Shown here piece after piece: positions 1-11,240 of a stretch of DNA of 64,000 nucleotides (positions within the stretch are counted from its first letter, which is position 1; every line of letters begins with the position of its first letter). Source of the stretch: Elmis aenea (taxonomy: Eukaryota > Arthropoda > Insecta > Coleoptera > Elmidae); contig OX393581.1 in NCBI GenBank assembly GCA_947652605.1, positions 26,654,788 to 26,718,787 on the forward strand, written 5' to 3'. Below the pieces are notes generated by a model, which saw only the letters and a program-made list of their open reading frames with translations, searched no databases and was not told the DNA's origin. A program made the position numbers and the translations under genes.

Positions 1-13
1 GGTGATAACGGGG

Positions 14-90
14 ACACCCTGTATATGTTTGAGAAAATTTTAAGAAAAAAAGAAAAATATAAAAATGTGAAAATATACAGGATGTTCCCT
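14..90. repeat. Two outward-facing TA-element termini
   Basis: An ACACCCTGTATA-type terminus at 14-25 is followed about 50 bp later by a TATACAGGATGTTCCCT-type terminus at 74-90. Termini reading TACAGGGTGT or close variants recur through the window at ends of long-TIR elements with TA target sites. The element to the left is cut by the window edge, and no partner end for the right one is recognised, so both are solo ends. Confidence 0.45.
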
Positions 91-110
91 TTACAATTTT
101 TAAGTTTATT

Positions 111-1881
111 TCAGCTTACGGTTGAATCAGAAATCGTGTTGCAACTTAATTACTTGTATCGAATCCGTAACTTACGGTGATGGTCCGACTCTAAATGCCA
201 TTGTATGTCCACATCAATAAAAATTTGCGTTGAGTTGTATTTGACACAAATTTGCTCTTGTTCGTCGAAATTTTTGTTGGTGTGGACTGTGCGCCGCACA
301 GAAATGCACACAAATAATTTCGTGACGAACAACGCAAGCTATCCGTTGTGCTATCGGTTTGCCAGCCAACTTCAAAGATTTTTGCGTCGCACAGTACTGT
401 AAATGTGGACTTGATTCTGAGTGCATCTGTAGTTTTGTTTCATTTTACTACGTAAATACCTATGTTTGGGTGATTGATAATGTCTTATTTTTTAATATGC
501 CTGTTCCTGTTCCGATAGTTATTTTTCCTTTTGCTTTCTCCCTTCTAAAAGACCTCAACAAGCTTGACATTTTTTTCTTGTCTGCTTCAACTCCAGTACT
601 ACATGCCTTAGCTATTTTGTCCTATGCATGAGCTTTTTTTATTGTGTTGTAATGCTGACAGTGTTTTGGATTTTATAAGAAGTTGTTTTGAATATTCCCG
701 AATGAGGTGCAATGAATCCTCATTGCTCCATTCCATGTTACTTTATTGTATTTATTTTATTAGTCGTTTGTTAGTTATTTTATTATGCGAATTACGACTC
801 TCTTGTTGGAAACTAATGCGTTCTGCACAAACTAACCTGCACACGTGGATTCGGCCGTACAACACACAAGATAAATATTTGGTAAAATACTAAACCAGAT
901 TTAAATTTGCGCCGCAAATATTTTTGCTGAATTCCAAAATACTTACAACATGAATTTTTATTGATGTGGATTCGCCTTTATATAACATTATAGATATTTG
1001 TTTTCTTTCCATACTTCTGCGAAGCACTGTATAGCAGCACCCTGTTATTGTAAGCTATTTATGTGTTGTAAACTGACTAGGTAATTCACACTTGATTACA
1101 TTTTCCTATACTTTAAGTAGGGATAAAAGTAAGTTCTTTAATTATTTATTAATGTTTTTGTCCCGCAGCGCTTTCTTTGAATAAAAGCGCTGAAATCGCG
1201 ACGGATAGATATATTTCCAAATGCTTAAGAAAACGAACGTGCAGCTTTTCAAAATTTCAGATTAATTACGATGTATTTGTATCTGAAGTATCCATCGGGA
1301 GCTATTAATAGAAAAAATAAATGAAAGAATAGGAAAAAACAATCAGAATTTTATTGCTGTGTTTAAATGGGTTTTTTATTGTTAACAAACCAAAATTAAA
1401 GCTGTATTGATTTTAATTCTTTTTAACTACAGGATGTACCTACCGCAAAAATTAAAAAGAAAACAAAATTGTTTAAGTAACTTATATAAAAACTGAACCG
1501 AATTGGTAATCAGCTCTGCCACTTTAAAATAATTAAAATTCAACAAACACTCGAAACACGGAAGTGTTTAAGGTTATTACTCACGGTAATATAAATATAT
1601 TTAGTAATAAACACGTATTTATCACGGGAAATCCGGGATTTCGCAAACTACTTGACAAATACCTGGCTGTAAGTTACAAAACGGGACATGTTTGAAAAAA
1701 CAGACGAGTCTCGAGATAATCCGGATTAAAAATGAGGTACGTGCCTAACGCTGCGAGCGACGCGTGGCGGCGGTTGAAAGTAATCCTCGAAAAGCCGACA
1801 AAATATGGGCTTACACGGGACTAACTCGAGCATGCATCAATTATTGTCAGCAATCAATCTGAACACTCGTTTTTGTTGCAG
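111..1881. other. AT-rich sequence upstream of the CARP exon, presumed intron
   Basis: No transposon end, RNA gene or convincing reading frame was seen. The short open frames at 150-893 lack coding character. The last 15 bases (TTTTTGTTGCAG) form the pyrimidine-rich acceptor of the exon that follows. A GC-richer patch at 1740-1830 lies just upstream and is unassigned. Confidence 0.4.
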
Positions 1882-1932
1882 TGACGTCAGCGGTGAGTTG
1901 GGAAGAATGGTGGACCTATGACGGGATCTCAG
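1882..1932 (+). CDS. Internal exon of a carbonic anhydrase-related protein (CA10/11-like)
   Basis: Seen: a pyrimidine-rich acceptor ending TTGTTGCAG at 1881, a 51-nt open segment, and a donor GTAAGC at 1933. With a phase-1 start it reads TSAVSWEEWWTYDGIS and ends on the first base of a glycine-like codon, so both borders are phase 1 and skipping the exon would keep the frame. Known: catalytically inactive alpha-carbonic-anhydrase-related proteins 10/11 are secreted or surface proteins, and vertebrate and insect members have a WW(A/T)Y-type sequence near the mature N-terminus, before the FWGL region. The SWEEWWTYDGISG string matches my recollection of the insect CARP-A N-terminus. Inferred: the gene runs on the + strand, its signal-peptide exon is upstream of the window and the main domain is downstream. 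No later exon was found here. The peptide is short, so the name rests on a 16-residue match. Confidence 0.72.
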
Positions 1933-2423
<491 letters not shown>

Positions 2424-2680
2424 AAAATTTTAAGATGCTGCTCACAGCATTCTAGTTAAGGTCTATGTACAAGGTATTTCGCAAAAATAACCGAACTTTG
2501 TACAAAGAAAAATGTAGTGGCGCCATATACAGTCTGTTTTACAAAATGAGCCCAAGAATATAGCGACTTCAATTGTGATTTAACCATCAACAAAACATAT
2601 ATATTATTAAATGGGATAGTCTAAGCAAGCTACAACTTGGCGAAAAAAAATTACACTCATTTCGGAGTATTCGTCTAAAC

Positions 2681-3262
2681 CAGTGATTCTTAGCCTGTGG
2701 GGCGCGTCTCTTGAGAGGGCGCAAAATATCTGAAAGGGCGCGCGAAGAAAAGTGTAAATCGATAGCAAAATTATTTAATAAAACAACAATAACATTAAAT
2801 ACATCCTAAAATGACAACAGTCAAACATAACGATAAGTCCTTAGTATAAACCTAATAATCTAATGTTCCGAATTGAAATGTTTTTTTTTTAAGTTAACGT
2901 TAGCAAAAAAGGTATTAACAAAAATACTAAACTACACTCAGCCCATGGGCGTCCGCAAGGGGGGCAAACGGGACACTTGTCCCCCCTGGAATCGAGTAAA
3001 AATGAAATATATGAAAGTACTTGTAAAAACAAATCGAAAAATTATCAAATTATATATATTATTATTTGTCTCTATGCTTTGCCCCCTGGAAAATTTTCTG
3101 CGGACGCCCATGACGTCCAAAAACTGCTAAAAAGTAAAGACAAATAAAAAGCTTTGGCAGGACAAATGGATTAGAAGTTGAGCGTAATTAAAAATAAAAA
3201 AGAGGTGCAATAACATTTGATATAGAAAAGGGGGGCGCTAATACATAGATTGAGAAACACTG
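2681..3262. mobile_element. Non-autonomous hAT element (family A, copy 1)
   Basis: Ends CAGTGATTCT at 2681 and AGAAACACTG at 3262 are inverted repeats. The flanks GTCTAAAC (2673-2680) and GTCTAAGC (3263-3270) form an 8-bp target duplication with one mismatch, diagnostic of hAT transposition. Inside each end are G-rich stretches (GGGGCGC, GGGCGC) and an AT-rich core without transposase. Two related copies lie at 9174-10617 and 27790-28191. A smaller TIR element is nested at 2944-3112. Confidence 0.9.
2944..3112. mobile_element. 169-bp TIR mini-element nested in hAT family A copy 1
   Basis: Perfect 14-bp inverted termini CATGGGCGTCCGCA (2944-2957) and TGCGGACGCCCATG (3099-3112), followed inward by GGGGGGCA and TGCCCCC-like stretches. 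It interrupts hAT sequence that is continuous in the other two family copies, which shows it is an insertion. No clear target duplication is visible, so the superfamily is open. It is too short to encode protein. Confidence 0.65.
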
Positions 3263-3270
3263 GTCTAAGC

Positions 3271-4526
3271 TAAGCCATACACTTCGCGAGTTTTGTTTGA
3301 CTAATAATTCTAAAAGGGTTTATGTGTAGTAGTAAACGAACAAGTCTGTCCAGTACCATAATTTACAGCAGTACAAACCACTCAATTTAATTGTATAACG
3401 TAATTAAAAGTGATTTTTAAGACAATATTAAAAAACAAGTGATTTGTTTAAAATTTTATTTATACTGTACTCCAAAAAATTGACAAGACTTAATTATAAT
3501 CATGATAATAACTTATAATAAAAATATTTACTTAATTTCAATAAAATATATTTTTAGGAGGTTAAAATATTCCAATTGAATTAAAAATATCGTGGGTGAT
3601 GTTTAAAAATGTTTGTTTCATGTGCGTTTTTATGGATGTTTGAACATAAACTTTGAAACTTGAAACGAGCTAAAATATAATCGGTGGCAGATAGAAGGTA
3701 AAGAATATAAACACATGCTGGTGTGTAAATATCCTTTCTAATAACCATGCGAAATGTCTGGCATAAAAAATTTTACGGTCAAACCCTGGCTGGAAGCTTT
3801 AAATTTTGCATTTGTTTTCGTCTAAATATTTGAAAACGTTGTTTAAAAATGGTTTTGCCCTTCTACTGCACATAAATGCGATTAATTTAATAAATAATAT
3901 GTTTTTCATTATTATTTTGAATTTGACTAAAATATTTTTAAAGTTATGTTTAAGTTTAGTTCATGATAATTAGTTTATTAAAACAACATTGCCCGATTAA
4001 TAAGCTTTTAACAACTTTATTATAGTTACTATGGATGTGATGTTTAACGGCACCGTCAATTTTGACCCGATAAAATATCGATATTTATGTAATCCGGGCC
4101 TTGGAGACCGGCCTTTAATATCATTTAAGGTTGTTGCAATGCAAACAAATTTATTAAAGTTAAACTAAATTTAAATATACATTTTACATATACGTTACAA
4201 ATTTAAGATTTAACATTAACATTAGTATTGTAAAAAAAACAATATATTATTGACTTAAGAAGCAAATAGTGCACATTGTAATATTGTACTAATTACAAAT
4301 ATTATTTTTATATATATCATATATTATATCATTCTGCTTTTACAGTCAGTGTTTGAAGAGCATACTGACAAGGGAGAGAGATATGTTGTCGCTAGAATAT
4401 GAAGGTTGTGTTTATTGCATCAAGAACTAAAAAAAAAAATATTTTGCAGAACTATACTTTCCATTAATTATTCACAAAGGAAAAATAGTAAAAAAAACTG
4501 AAAAATAAGGGTCAGTTTTGCAATGG
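3271..4526. other. AT-rich sequence, nothing recognised
   Basis: No TIR pair, TSD, splice-bounded open frame or RNA gene was seen. Runs of A and T dominate. Confidence 0.4.
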
Positions 4527-4822
4527 CGTTGGTCAGGAAACCGTTAAAGAAAATCAAAATTTATGTATTTACAAATGCGCGCCTCTTTTTTAAAAAACTG
4601 GGCAATTTTTTTAAAAATATCTCCAACGGTTCTGGAGAAAAATGTAAAAACAAGGCCCCTGTAAAAAGCTTCAAACGATTTAACAGGGATCCCTTTTTTC
4701 GTTTTTTTCCGGAACCGTTTGGGAAATTTTCGAAAACTTTGCACCATTTTACTTGCTAAGGATGCGCGCACTGATAAATAGATTAATTTTGATTTAATCT
4801 CAGACGTTTTCGTGACCAACGC
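4527..4822. mobile_element. Foldback-type element, about 296 bp
   Basis: The left arm, starting GGCGTTGGTCAG, and the right arm, ending GTGACCAACGC, are imperfect inverted copies of about 120-150 bp. Shared internal blocks include CAAAATT, GCGCGC and the pair CCAACGGTTCTGG / CCGGAACCGTTTGG. The arms nearly meet, so the unit is one large hairpin. Open frames on both strands across it are a by-product of the symmetry. Confidence 0.7.
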
Positions 4823-7000
4823 GATCGCAAAAATGACCTAGATGTTGTTTTCCTATTTTTCCTATGTAAATCATCAATGGCACGTATAACTCTCCAAAAC
4901 ATTTATTTTTGATGTTCTTAATGCAATAAACACAGCCTCGATCAGATTCTAGCTATTGCATATCGTGACTCTTTCTTTTGAGAGTATATATTTTTTAAAT
5001 CGTTGCACTTGTTTGAGCATTTAGCGGATCAGAAATATAGCAACATAGTTTTTTTTACGCTCCAAGATACTATGCCGTTTATAAGGGTTAGTCGATTTTC
5101 TTTGCATATGTTGTATCACTAGCTCCTCTGCTAAATCTTTAAAAAATATTCTGCGTTTGTAAGTCACATCTATGTTGTAGTTTGGACGTTACTTGGTAAA
5201 AAATTTAACATCAATAATTTTGAAAAAAAAATTCATAAGCCATCGTTTACTTTGCGTCTTGTATGTGTATGTCGACAACATTTGATCCATAATGTCGACG
5301 CTGCCCTTTGTTTTATCATAATGTAAATTAATTTCGAGCATTAACATGCATATTTCCGTAGATCAGTAGTCTGACAAGTTATAAAAATTCTAAGGCAGTT
5401 AAAATTTGTTTTATACGAAAGATTATTCGACGAACCTGAAAGGCCTAGTTTATATAATTGGCGGGTGGTAATTCTAAAAACTGTAAAAGGTTTTAAATCA
5501 AGAGTGATTTATGTAAAAACGTTTTTGGAGCATACCTAAACGCTTATTCGATTAAACATATTTTAAGCAAACTATAAGTAATCAAATATATCTCCGGGTC
5601 TCTCAGGCCCTAGGCATCCTAGTGTTAAGTGAGCTGTGCGCAAGAGAACTTTACTTAGCACAAGTAGGTATTAATAAAACTATCGGAAGAACTATCCAGT
5701 TTAATCAGCTTATGTTTAAAAACTTGGGTCGAGAAGCACTTTTTAAATTAAACTTAATAATTCATAGGCATGTAAAAATGGGTATTACATTAAAAGTTGT
5801 TGAAAAAATGTGGTTTGTGGTCATGTGGTATTCTATTTTATTTGACCAATCCTATTCAATTACTTCATAGAGGGCGTTAATATTTTCGAGTTAGGTGTAC
5901 GATTATTCAGTTTAAAAATCGATATTAAGATTGAATTAATATTCATGTCAAAAGGGCTTTTGACACAAATGGTGAAAAAATGTGCATTGTTAATATTTTG
6001 AAGCCAATAGGTGAAGCAGTTTCATCATAAATCACGTTCTTATAAGTTAAGTTAAAAGTTTTCAAAAAGTTGCAAGTAATACAAGATAACTATAATAGTA
6101 ACTCTTTCTTCTCGAGAATCGTGTGAAAAGCTTCTAATATTTCCCAAAGTTGTAACTCTAACAAAACGGATGCTTGAACAAAGCTGAAAATTTCCATAAA
6201 TCTGACAATTAAGAAGTTTTATTCTGACAAATTGCTCTGCACAATGCCGTGCATTATATGCCGGTATAAAACAACGGATACTTCCCCGGAACCACAGCAA
6301 ATATATACAAAAACTCATGAAGAGACACGGCAGCACAAAGAATCCGGCCTAGGTAAACGGAAGATGCGCAAGAACGGAAAAAGAATCTCATTGTATAAAA
6401 GAGATGTCTACCCAAGGGTAACATTATGCAAAGTAGGCTTGGAAATGCACGCTGTGTGCACCGTAGGGTTATATTGGACCGATTATGTCAAGTTACAAAG
6501 ACTCTAACAACAACGATGTCCTCGACTTCAATAAACTTAATTTTCGTACTTTCATTCTGCGAAATTTTATCATTGTATGTATAAGTGTTTGATACAACAT
6601 TCCGGACCAAAAGCAACATTTTCGTAATGTAATTTATTTTGTAAATTTTGTAAAGCCAATTTTTAACAATGGTTTTTTTAATTATGCGTGTCAACACACC
6701 ACGACAATAATTTAACTTCTAAGAACCCAACATAAGCATTTTTACTTTTGTCATCCAAAGAGTAATGAAATATTAAGATCGGGGACCTATAACGAAATAT
6801 ATTTCGTTCGTTTTTAATCAGAAGAAAACGTAATTTTATGCAAAATTTTGGTTTTCGTGAACCAAAATTAAATAATGGTTAACAACTTTTATAACTACAT
6901 TAACATCAATGCGATAGAGCTCCGATGATTTAAATATTCGATTATCAAGTTTATAAATACTTTATATGTAATAGTAAATAAATTACCTAATATAGTTTGC
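4823..7000. other. Mostly AT-rich unassigned sequence with a GC-richer patch
   Basis: No transposon with both ends was found. The patch at about 6060-6510 has more balanced composition and an open frame on + at 6232-6507, but the peptide resembles nothing I recognise and has no convincing splice or start context. AACG-rich sequence at 6790-6860 resembles the hAT fragments at 8120-8290 and 28230-28395. Confidence 0.35.
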
Positions 7001-7008
7001 CTTTAAAT

Positions 7009-7463
7009 CAGGGACCCGAACCGAACCGGAACTAGAACAAAAACCGGAACGAACCGGTGCTTTTTTCATGAACCGCGAACCGGAACTGAACCTTTTATTT
7101 AAAAAATCACAAAACCGCAAAATCGAACCGAACCGACTTGTATGAACCGGTTCAAACCGCTTCATTCGGTTCACCCAACGGTTCGGTCCAATTTTGTTTT
7201 TAATGCCATGTACATTTTTTATTCTTGTAATTTTGATAACATTTTACCAAAAATGGAAAAATTTCAGACAATTTAAATTTATAAATATGCATTGTCATCA
7301 TATTTTGCATTGAACCGGAACCGGAACTGAACCGTTGCCGTCGAACCGGTTACCGAATGATTATAAAATATAAACCGGTGGTTCGGAACGTAAACCGAAA
7401 AGTAAAAATTCATCGAACCGGTAACCGGAACTGAACCGTTATTCTTTGCGGTTCGGCTCCCTG
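7009..7463. mobile_element. Non-autonomous hAT element with GAACCG subterminal repeats
   Basis: 455 bp. The target duplication CTTTAAAT is perfect at 7001-7008 and 7464-7471. Ends CAGGGACCCGAACCG and CGGTTCGGCTCCCTG are inverted repeats. Many copies of GAACCG and its complement crowd the terminal 150-200 bp on both sides, and the core is AT-rich and non-coding. In hAT elements, short subterminal repeats are known transposase-binding sites, so the motif array probably serves that role here. Confidence 0.93.
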
Positions 7464-7593
7464 CTTTAAATACAAACAAATTTGGAGTGACCATTTTGTA
7501 CTTTTGATATTCCATTGATGGAACTAAAATGTTTGTGATGAGTTTTTTTTTAAATTATTTGTGAGTTTAATGACAGTTCAACTGCAGAGGTTA

Positions 7594-7798
7594 TTGGTGT
7601 CAGTGGAGGGAGGGGGAGGGGAACAAGGATAGGGTGGGTAAGAAAAGGGTAGGTGAAAGAACTGTCAAAGCATTTGCCTATAGTAGGTAGGGGAAACCAC
7701 CTGAAACCCCTACGATGACAGACGGTCTCGGGATTCGAACCCACGACCTCCCGATTAGTCGCTAAGCTGCTTTACCAGTCATCCACCGAGCTAGGTGG
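7594..7798 (-). mobile_element. tRNA-derived SINE, copy 1
   Basis: On the minus strand the unit begins near TAGCTCGGTGGATGACTGG (A-box-like, about 7780-7797), followed by a good B box GGTTCGAATCC (complement at 7731-7741). A tRNA-unrelated body follows, with GTAGGGGTTTCAGGTGGTTT. The head resembles a tRNA, but spacing and lost pairing make it a SINE head, not a functional tRNA gene. The same unit recurs at 15535-15768. The 3' boundary is approximate. Confidence 0.75.
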
Positions 7799-8119
7799 TC
7801 GGTGTGATTAGTTTTAAAGTCTGTTTACTTTCTTGTTTTTGTTTCTTAGAAATCATTGCCTTTCCGCTAAATTATGAACAGCAAAATCTTAGGTTTTGAT
7901 CCGTATGTGCGGGATATTTTACAATAACGAACCGCTGTATTAAATTTGCAATATTGTTAAAAATATTACATAGTACATTCAAATAAAATTTTTCCATTTT
8001 GTTTAGGATAAATTCGGCCCTGTCATTCGTAAAAACATAACCCCCTTTGTTCAATGAAAATGTACCTATACACCATCTATGTACATTATCTAATAATATA
8101 GCGAGTGCTGTGTTAAATT

Positions 8120-8290
8120 ATTTTTGTACTAAATGAATAAGATTGAAATAGTAATAAAATCCGTTTAAACCGGTAATAAAAATTATTTATTTCGTTTTTA
8201 ATCTTAAACGAAAAATTTCGTTTTCGTCTCCATTTAGTTATTTTTAAAATTAGGATATTTTCGTTTACTTTTCGTTTCATATTCACATTC
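8120..8290 (-). repeat. AACG-rich hAT fragment
   Basis: Its reverse complement (AACGAAATAAATA, an ACCGGTTT-type block, then TTACTATTT and TTATTCATT) aligns in order with 28280-28380. That locus begins with a hAT-like terminus CAGGGGCTGAGAACGG. This copy has lost its terminus. Confidence 0.5.
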
Positions 8291-8299
8291 AGTATGTAC

Positions 8300-9170
8300 A
8301 TAATTTGCATTTAAAAAAATTCTATTTTGAGATTTTGACAAAAATGCACATTACCTACTCCTACGATTTTAGCAATAACATTCGTGACTGTAGATTAACT
8401 ACAAAGTCTCTCATCATTTTCCATGAAGGATCTTCTGTAAAAATAAAAGACTGGTTCAAGAATTTTTTTATCATTAGGAATTTTTTGGAGATGTCCTTTA
8501 TAAAATTTGATATGATTTTTATTTAGAGTTATGAACTAACGGTACTAATGATTTTAAGAAGTCCAATTATAAAGGTTCAATAAAAGAAATAAAGTACTGA
8601 AATACTAATGCACGAATGTATATTACAATATTTAGAACTTAAATAAAGAATTTCAGTTTAGATATACAATTGAACGTTAATTTTGCGCTCTTGAATTAAT
8701 AACAAAAAAATTTGCCTAGGATATTCTTCACATTACGCATGTAACTCTTGTTGGACTACATATCACGATTCTAGTTGTCAATGAGCTAAAATCAACTTCA
8801 TTATACCCAAGTTTAGGTTATGATAATAAGTATAGCAGAAAGCACGCGACATTATGCTAACATTTATGTTTACTTTAAACAGCTGACCACACACATGACA
8901 ACATTCCTATGAATTCGTATCGTTAATTGTAATTATTCGTTATTAATTTTTAAATAAACTATTAGACACCGAATTAGCACTGGACAAAATGAAACTTGTA
9001 TGATTTCAGTAAGATCACGAGGTTGAAATAAATATTACAGATGTATTTCACTCAACAAAAGCATTCTTCATCAATTTCAATAATGTACATGTTAATATAA
9101 TTGTTGTTGCATTTGGTATTGCGGAAAAATAAAATTTAATCTTTTATACTTAGGTACCAAATAACACGTT
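8300..9170. other. AT-rich sequence, nothing recognised
   Basis: Only short non-coding open frames. No element ends or target duplications seen. Confidence 0.4.
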
Positions 9171-9388
9171 AGGCAGTGGTTCTAAACCTGTGAGGCGCGC
9201 TTCCTAGGGGAGGGGGGCAAAATATCTAAAGGGGGTTGCGAAGCAAAGTAGAAATCTGGGGCAAAAATAATTATTAAAACAACAAAAAGCAATAACATAA
9301 AATACATGCTAAAAATTACAGCATTTGCACATATAACAGGTTCTTAGCTTGTTAAATAACTAGTGTATCGGATTTTAAGGTATTTTAA

Positions 9389-10436
9389 AACGTTCACGGA
9401 CAAAGCTGCTATAGCCGTCATTCTCTGGTCTCAAATGCGTGACAGACGGCTATAGCCGTCGTTTTTAAACTCGCTCTGTGGCAAGACGGCTACAGAAGTC
9501 GGTTTGATCATTTAACAGTACGTACTTAACTGCATTATGTCACCATACGAATCACTGTTACAATGTCACCATGCAACATTTTGCAGGCTTTATTTTACAA
9601 GTCTGAAGTAATTCATAATATCTACATATACAGAGTGTGTATAAATTGGCGGAAGCGCTACACGTGGCGATGTTCTTCGTAAAATTCTAATTCGAAAATC
9701 TTATTACAAAAATGTTGTACCATGCTTCCTGTGTCTGCAAGTGGTCCTCAAAGTTTTGACATTCAGTCCTTTAATAAGCGTTATTATTTAATATTTGTTA
9801 ATGAAAAAGTTGCGATTGGGAATAAAAATAAATTTCGAATAATATTTTTTCCTCGATATTGTGTTTTTCCTTTCAAAAATTGGTGTTGAAAATATGTTAA
9901 TCACTGATTTGAATGAAAATAATACATATGGCAACATTGTCATAGCTGTCATCTCTGTTTTTCTCGTAATTATTTCTTGTTTGTATTAGACGATACCTAA
10001 ATGATTGCAGCTATGTTTATGAACTGAAGGCTTTCAGATCGAACAAATATTATAAATATCTAAGTAAAAATTGCTAATAAAAAATTGTCCAAACGCAAAG
10101 CAATGGATGCAATGTTGCCAAATTTTTGTTTTTTAAAATGGTTCCTGAGGCCATAGGAAGCATGGTACGACATTTTTGTACCAAGATTTTCGACTTGAAA
10201 TTTTACAAAGAACATCGCCACGTGTAGCGCTTACGCCAATTTATACACACCCTGTATAGTTATGCGAACTGTGACACCAATAAGAGCTGTTTTATTAAAT
10301 ATATTCTCTTAAATAAACTCATTGTACATAAAAAGTCTTATTTAACAAAAATATCGATAGATATAATGAAAGTATAATGAATTTATCATTATGTCACAAA
10401 ACTAACTTCCTGTGTTTCTGAGTGTTCGCGAACGTT
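9389..10436. mobile_element. TTAA-site element with AACGTTCGCGAAC termini
   Basis: Flanked by TTAA at 9385-9388 and 10437-10440. Ends are AACGTTCACGGACA and TGTTCGCGAACGTT. Just inside the left end are three copies of a GACGGCTATAGCCGTC-like palindromic motif (9408-9500). TTAA duplication is typical of piggyBac and Kolobok elements. No transposase is present. The uninterrupted counterpart in hAT copy 1 confirms this is an insertion. Confidence 0.75.
9631..10254. mobile_element. Long-TIR TA element (family L), copy 1
   Basis: 624 bp between TA dinucleotides. Inverted termini of about 110 bp start CAGAGTGTGTATAAATTGGC and end in its complement, including the block GCGCTACACGTGGCGATG. The TA target and CAGGGTGTG end suggest a Tc1/mariner-type non-autonomous element. 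No transposase. Copies 2 and 3 are at 58519-59125 and 62406-63024. Confidence 0.85.
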
Positions 10437-10659
10437 TTAAGTTTACGTTAGCAAAAAAGGTAGTAAAAAAAATACGCACATTAAACATATTTAATAAATA
10501 CACTCGGTTACTGGACGGTTAAAAAATAAAGTGTTTTGGCAAGACAAAGTAATTGGTGCGCAATAAAATTGTATGTGGAAAATAAGGCTACAAATACAAA
10601 AAGGTTACGAAATGTAAGGTAGTAAATTATTAATTTTTTAAAATAAAAACGAATAAAAT

Positions 10660-11240
10660 GTAATCGCCTTTAAGTTGTTAACGATCTCGTGTAATTACGA
10701 TCGACGTACACTCGATCGATCACAAGTTAAACACTTTTATACACTTACTCGTACGTTATGTAGGACGGTAAAGAATCGACGAACGTTTCGACACTTAAGT
10801 ACGCTTGTTCGTCTTCTTTAAATGTGGGCTTGACGTCTGCGCTTGGAGTTGGAACTCACTAATAATGGAAAGTCGCCTTTGATTGCTTTTAATAATTTAT
10901 TTACAAGAGATTTACAATTTAAACGATGTTGAATAAGATTTTGAAATGGAATTAACGCTTGTATTCGAATAATATCTTGAAATAGGAATTGAATGTTTGT
11001 ATTCGAATCAACGTTTGAACTAGAATTGAATGCTTGTATTCGATTAAATGGTTGAACTAAGAATCTCCATTTACAACTTAACTAACTACCTAGTCTAGGT
11101 AGTAAGTTAACATCTAGGTGTTACATAAATGTTATCCCTTTGCTGCGATTGGTCATCTTAGCAAAGGGATTTGTCCCTGAAAACATGTGTTAAAAAAGAT
11201 CTTGAAAACTAAAGAACGGACGCTCAAGTGTCCGGCACCA
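10660..11240. other. Unclassified segment containing a short minisatellite
   Basis: Less AT-rich than its surroundings. It contains three imperfect tandem units of 36-38 bp (10941-10976, 10977-11014, 11015-11051), each starting TTGAA and containing GAATT and TGTATTCGA. It runs from TGTAATCGCC to GTCCGGCACCATGGGGG. Those edges loosely resemble a long terminal repeat and primer-binding region, but no flanking duplication or polymerase is present, so I leave it unassigned. Confidence 0.45.

Larger units (their letters stand above)
9174..10617. mobile_element. hAT family A copy 2, host of two nested elements
   Basis: Starts CAGTGGTTCTAAACCTGTGAG and shares with copy 1 the GGCGCG and GGGGGGCAAAATATCT blocks and the distal GTTAGCAAAAAAGGTA block (about 10446). 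The right end is decayed, and the boundary near 10617 comes from alignment with copy 1, so no duplication can be scored. The core is split by the TTAA element at 9389-10436. Removing that element restores collinearity with copy 1. Confidence 0.7.

Noticed and set aside
1150..1215. Possible exon after a TTTTGTCCCGCAG acceptor-like string
   Set aside because: No open frame bounded by a donor site follows, and the peptide is unrecognisable.
4523..4819. Overlapping open frames on both strands with similar peptides
   Set aside because: They are a by-product of the foldback symmetry of 4527-4822, not genes.
7731..7797. Functional tRNA gene
   Set aside because: Good B box, but no proper cloverleaf or acceptor pairing, and the same unit with a long non-tRNA body recurs at 15535-15768; it is a SINE head.
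10660..11240. Solo LTR with primer-binding site
   Set aside because: TG...CA edges are trivial to find, no 4-6 bp duplication is present and no gag-pol sequence is nearby.
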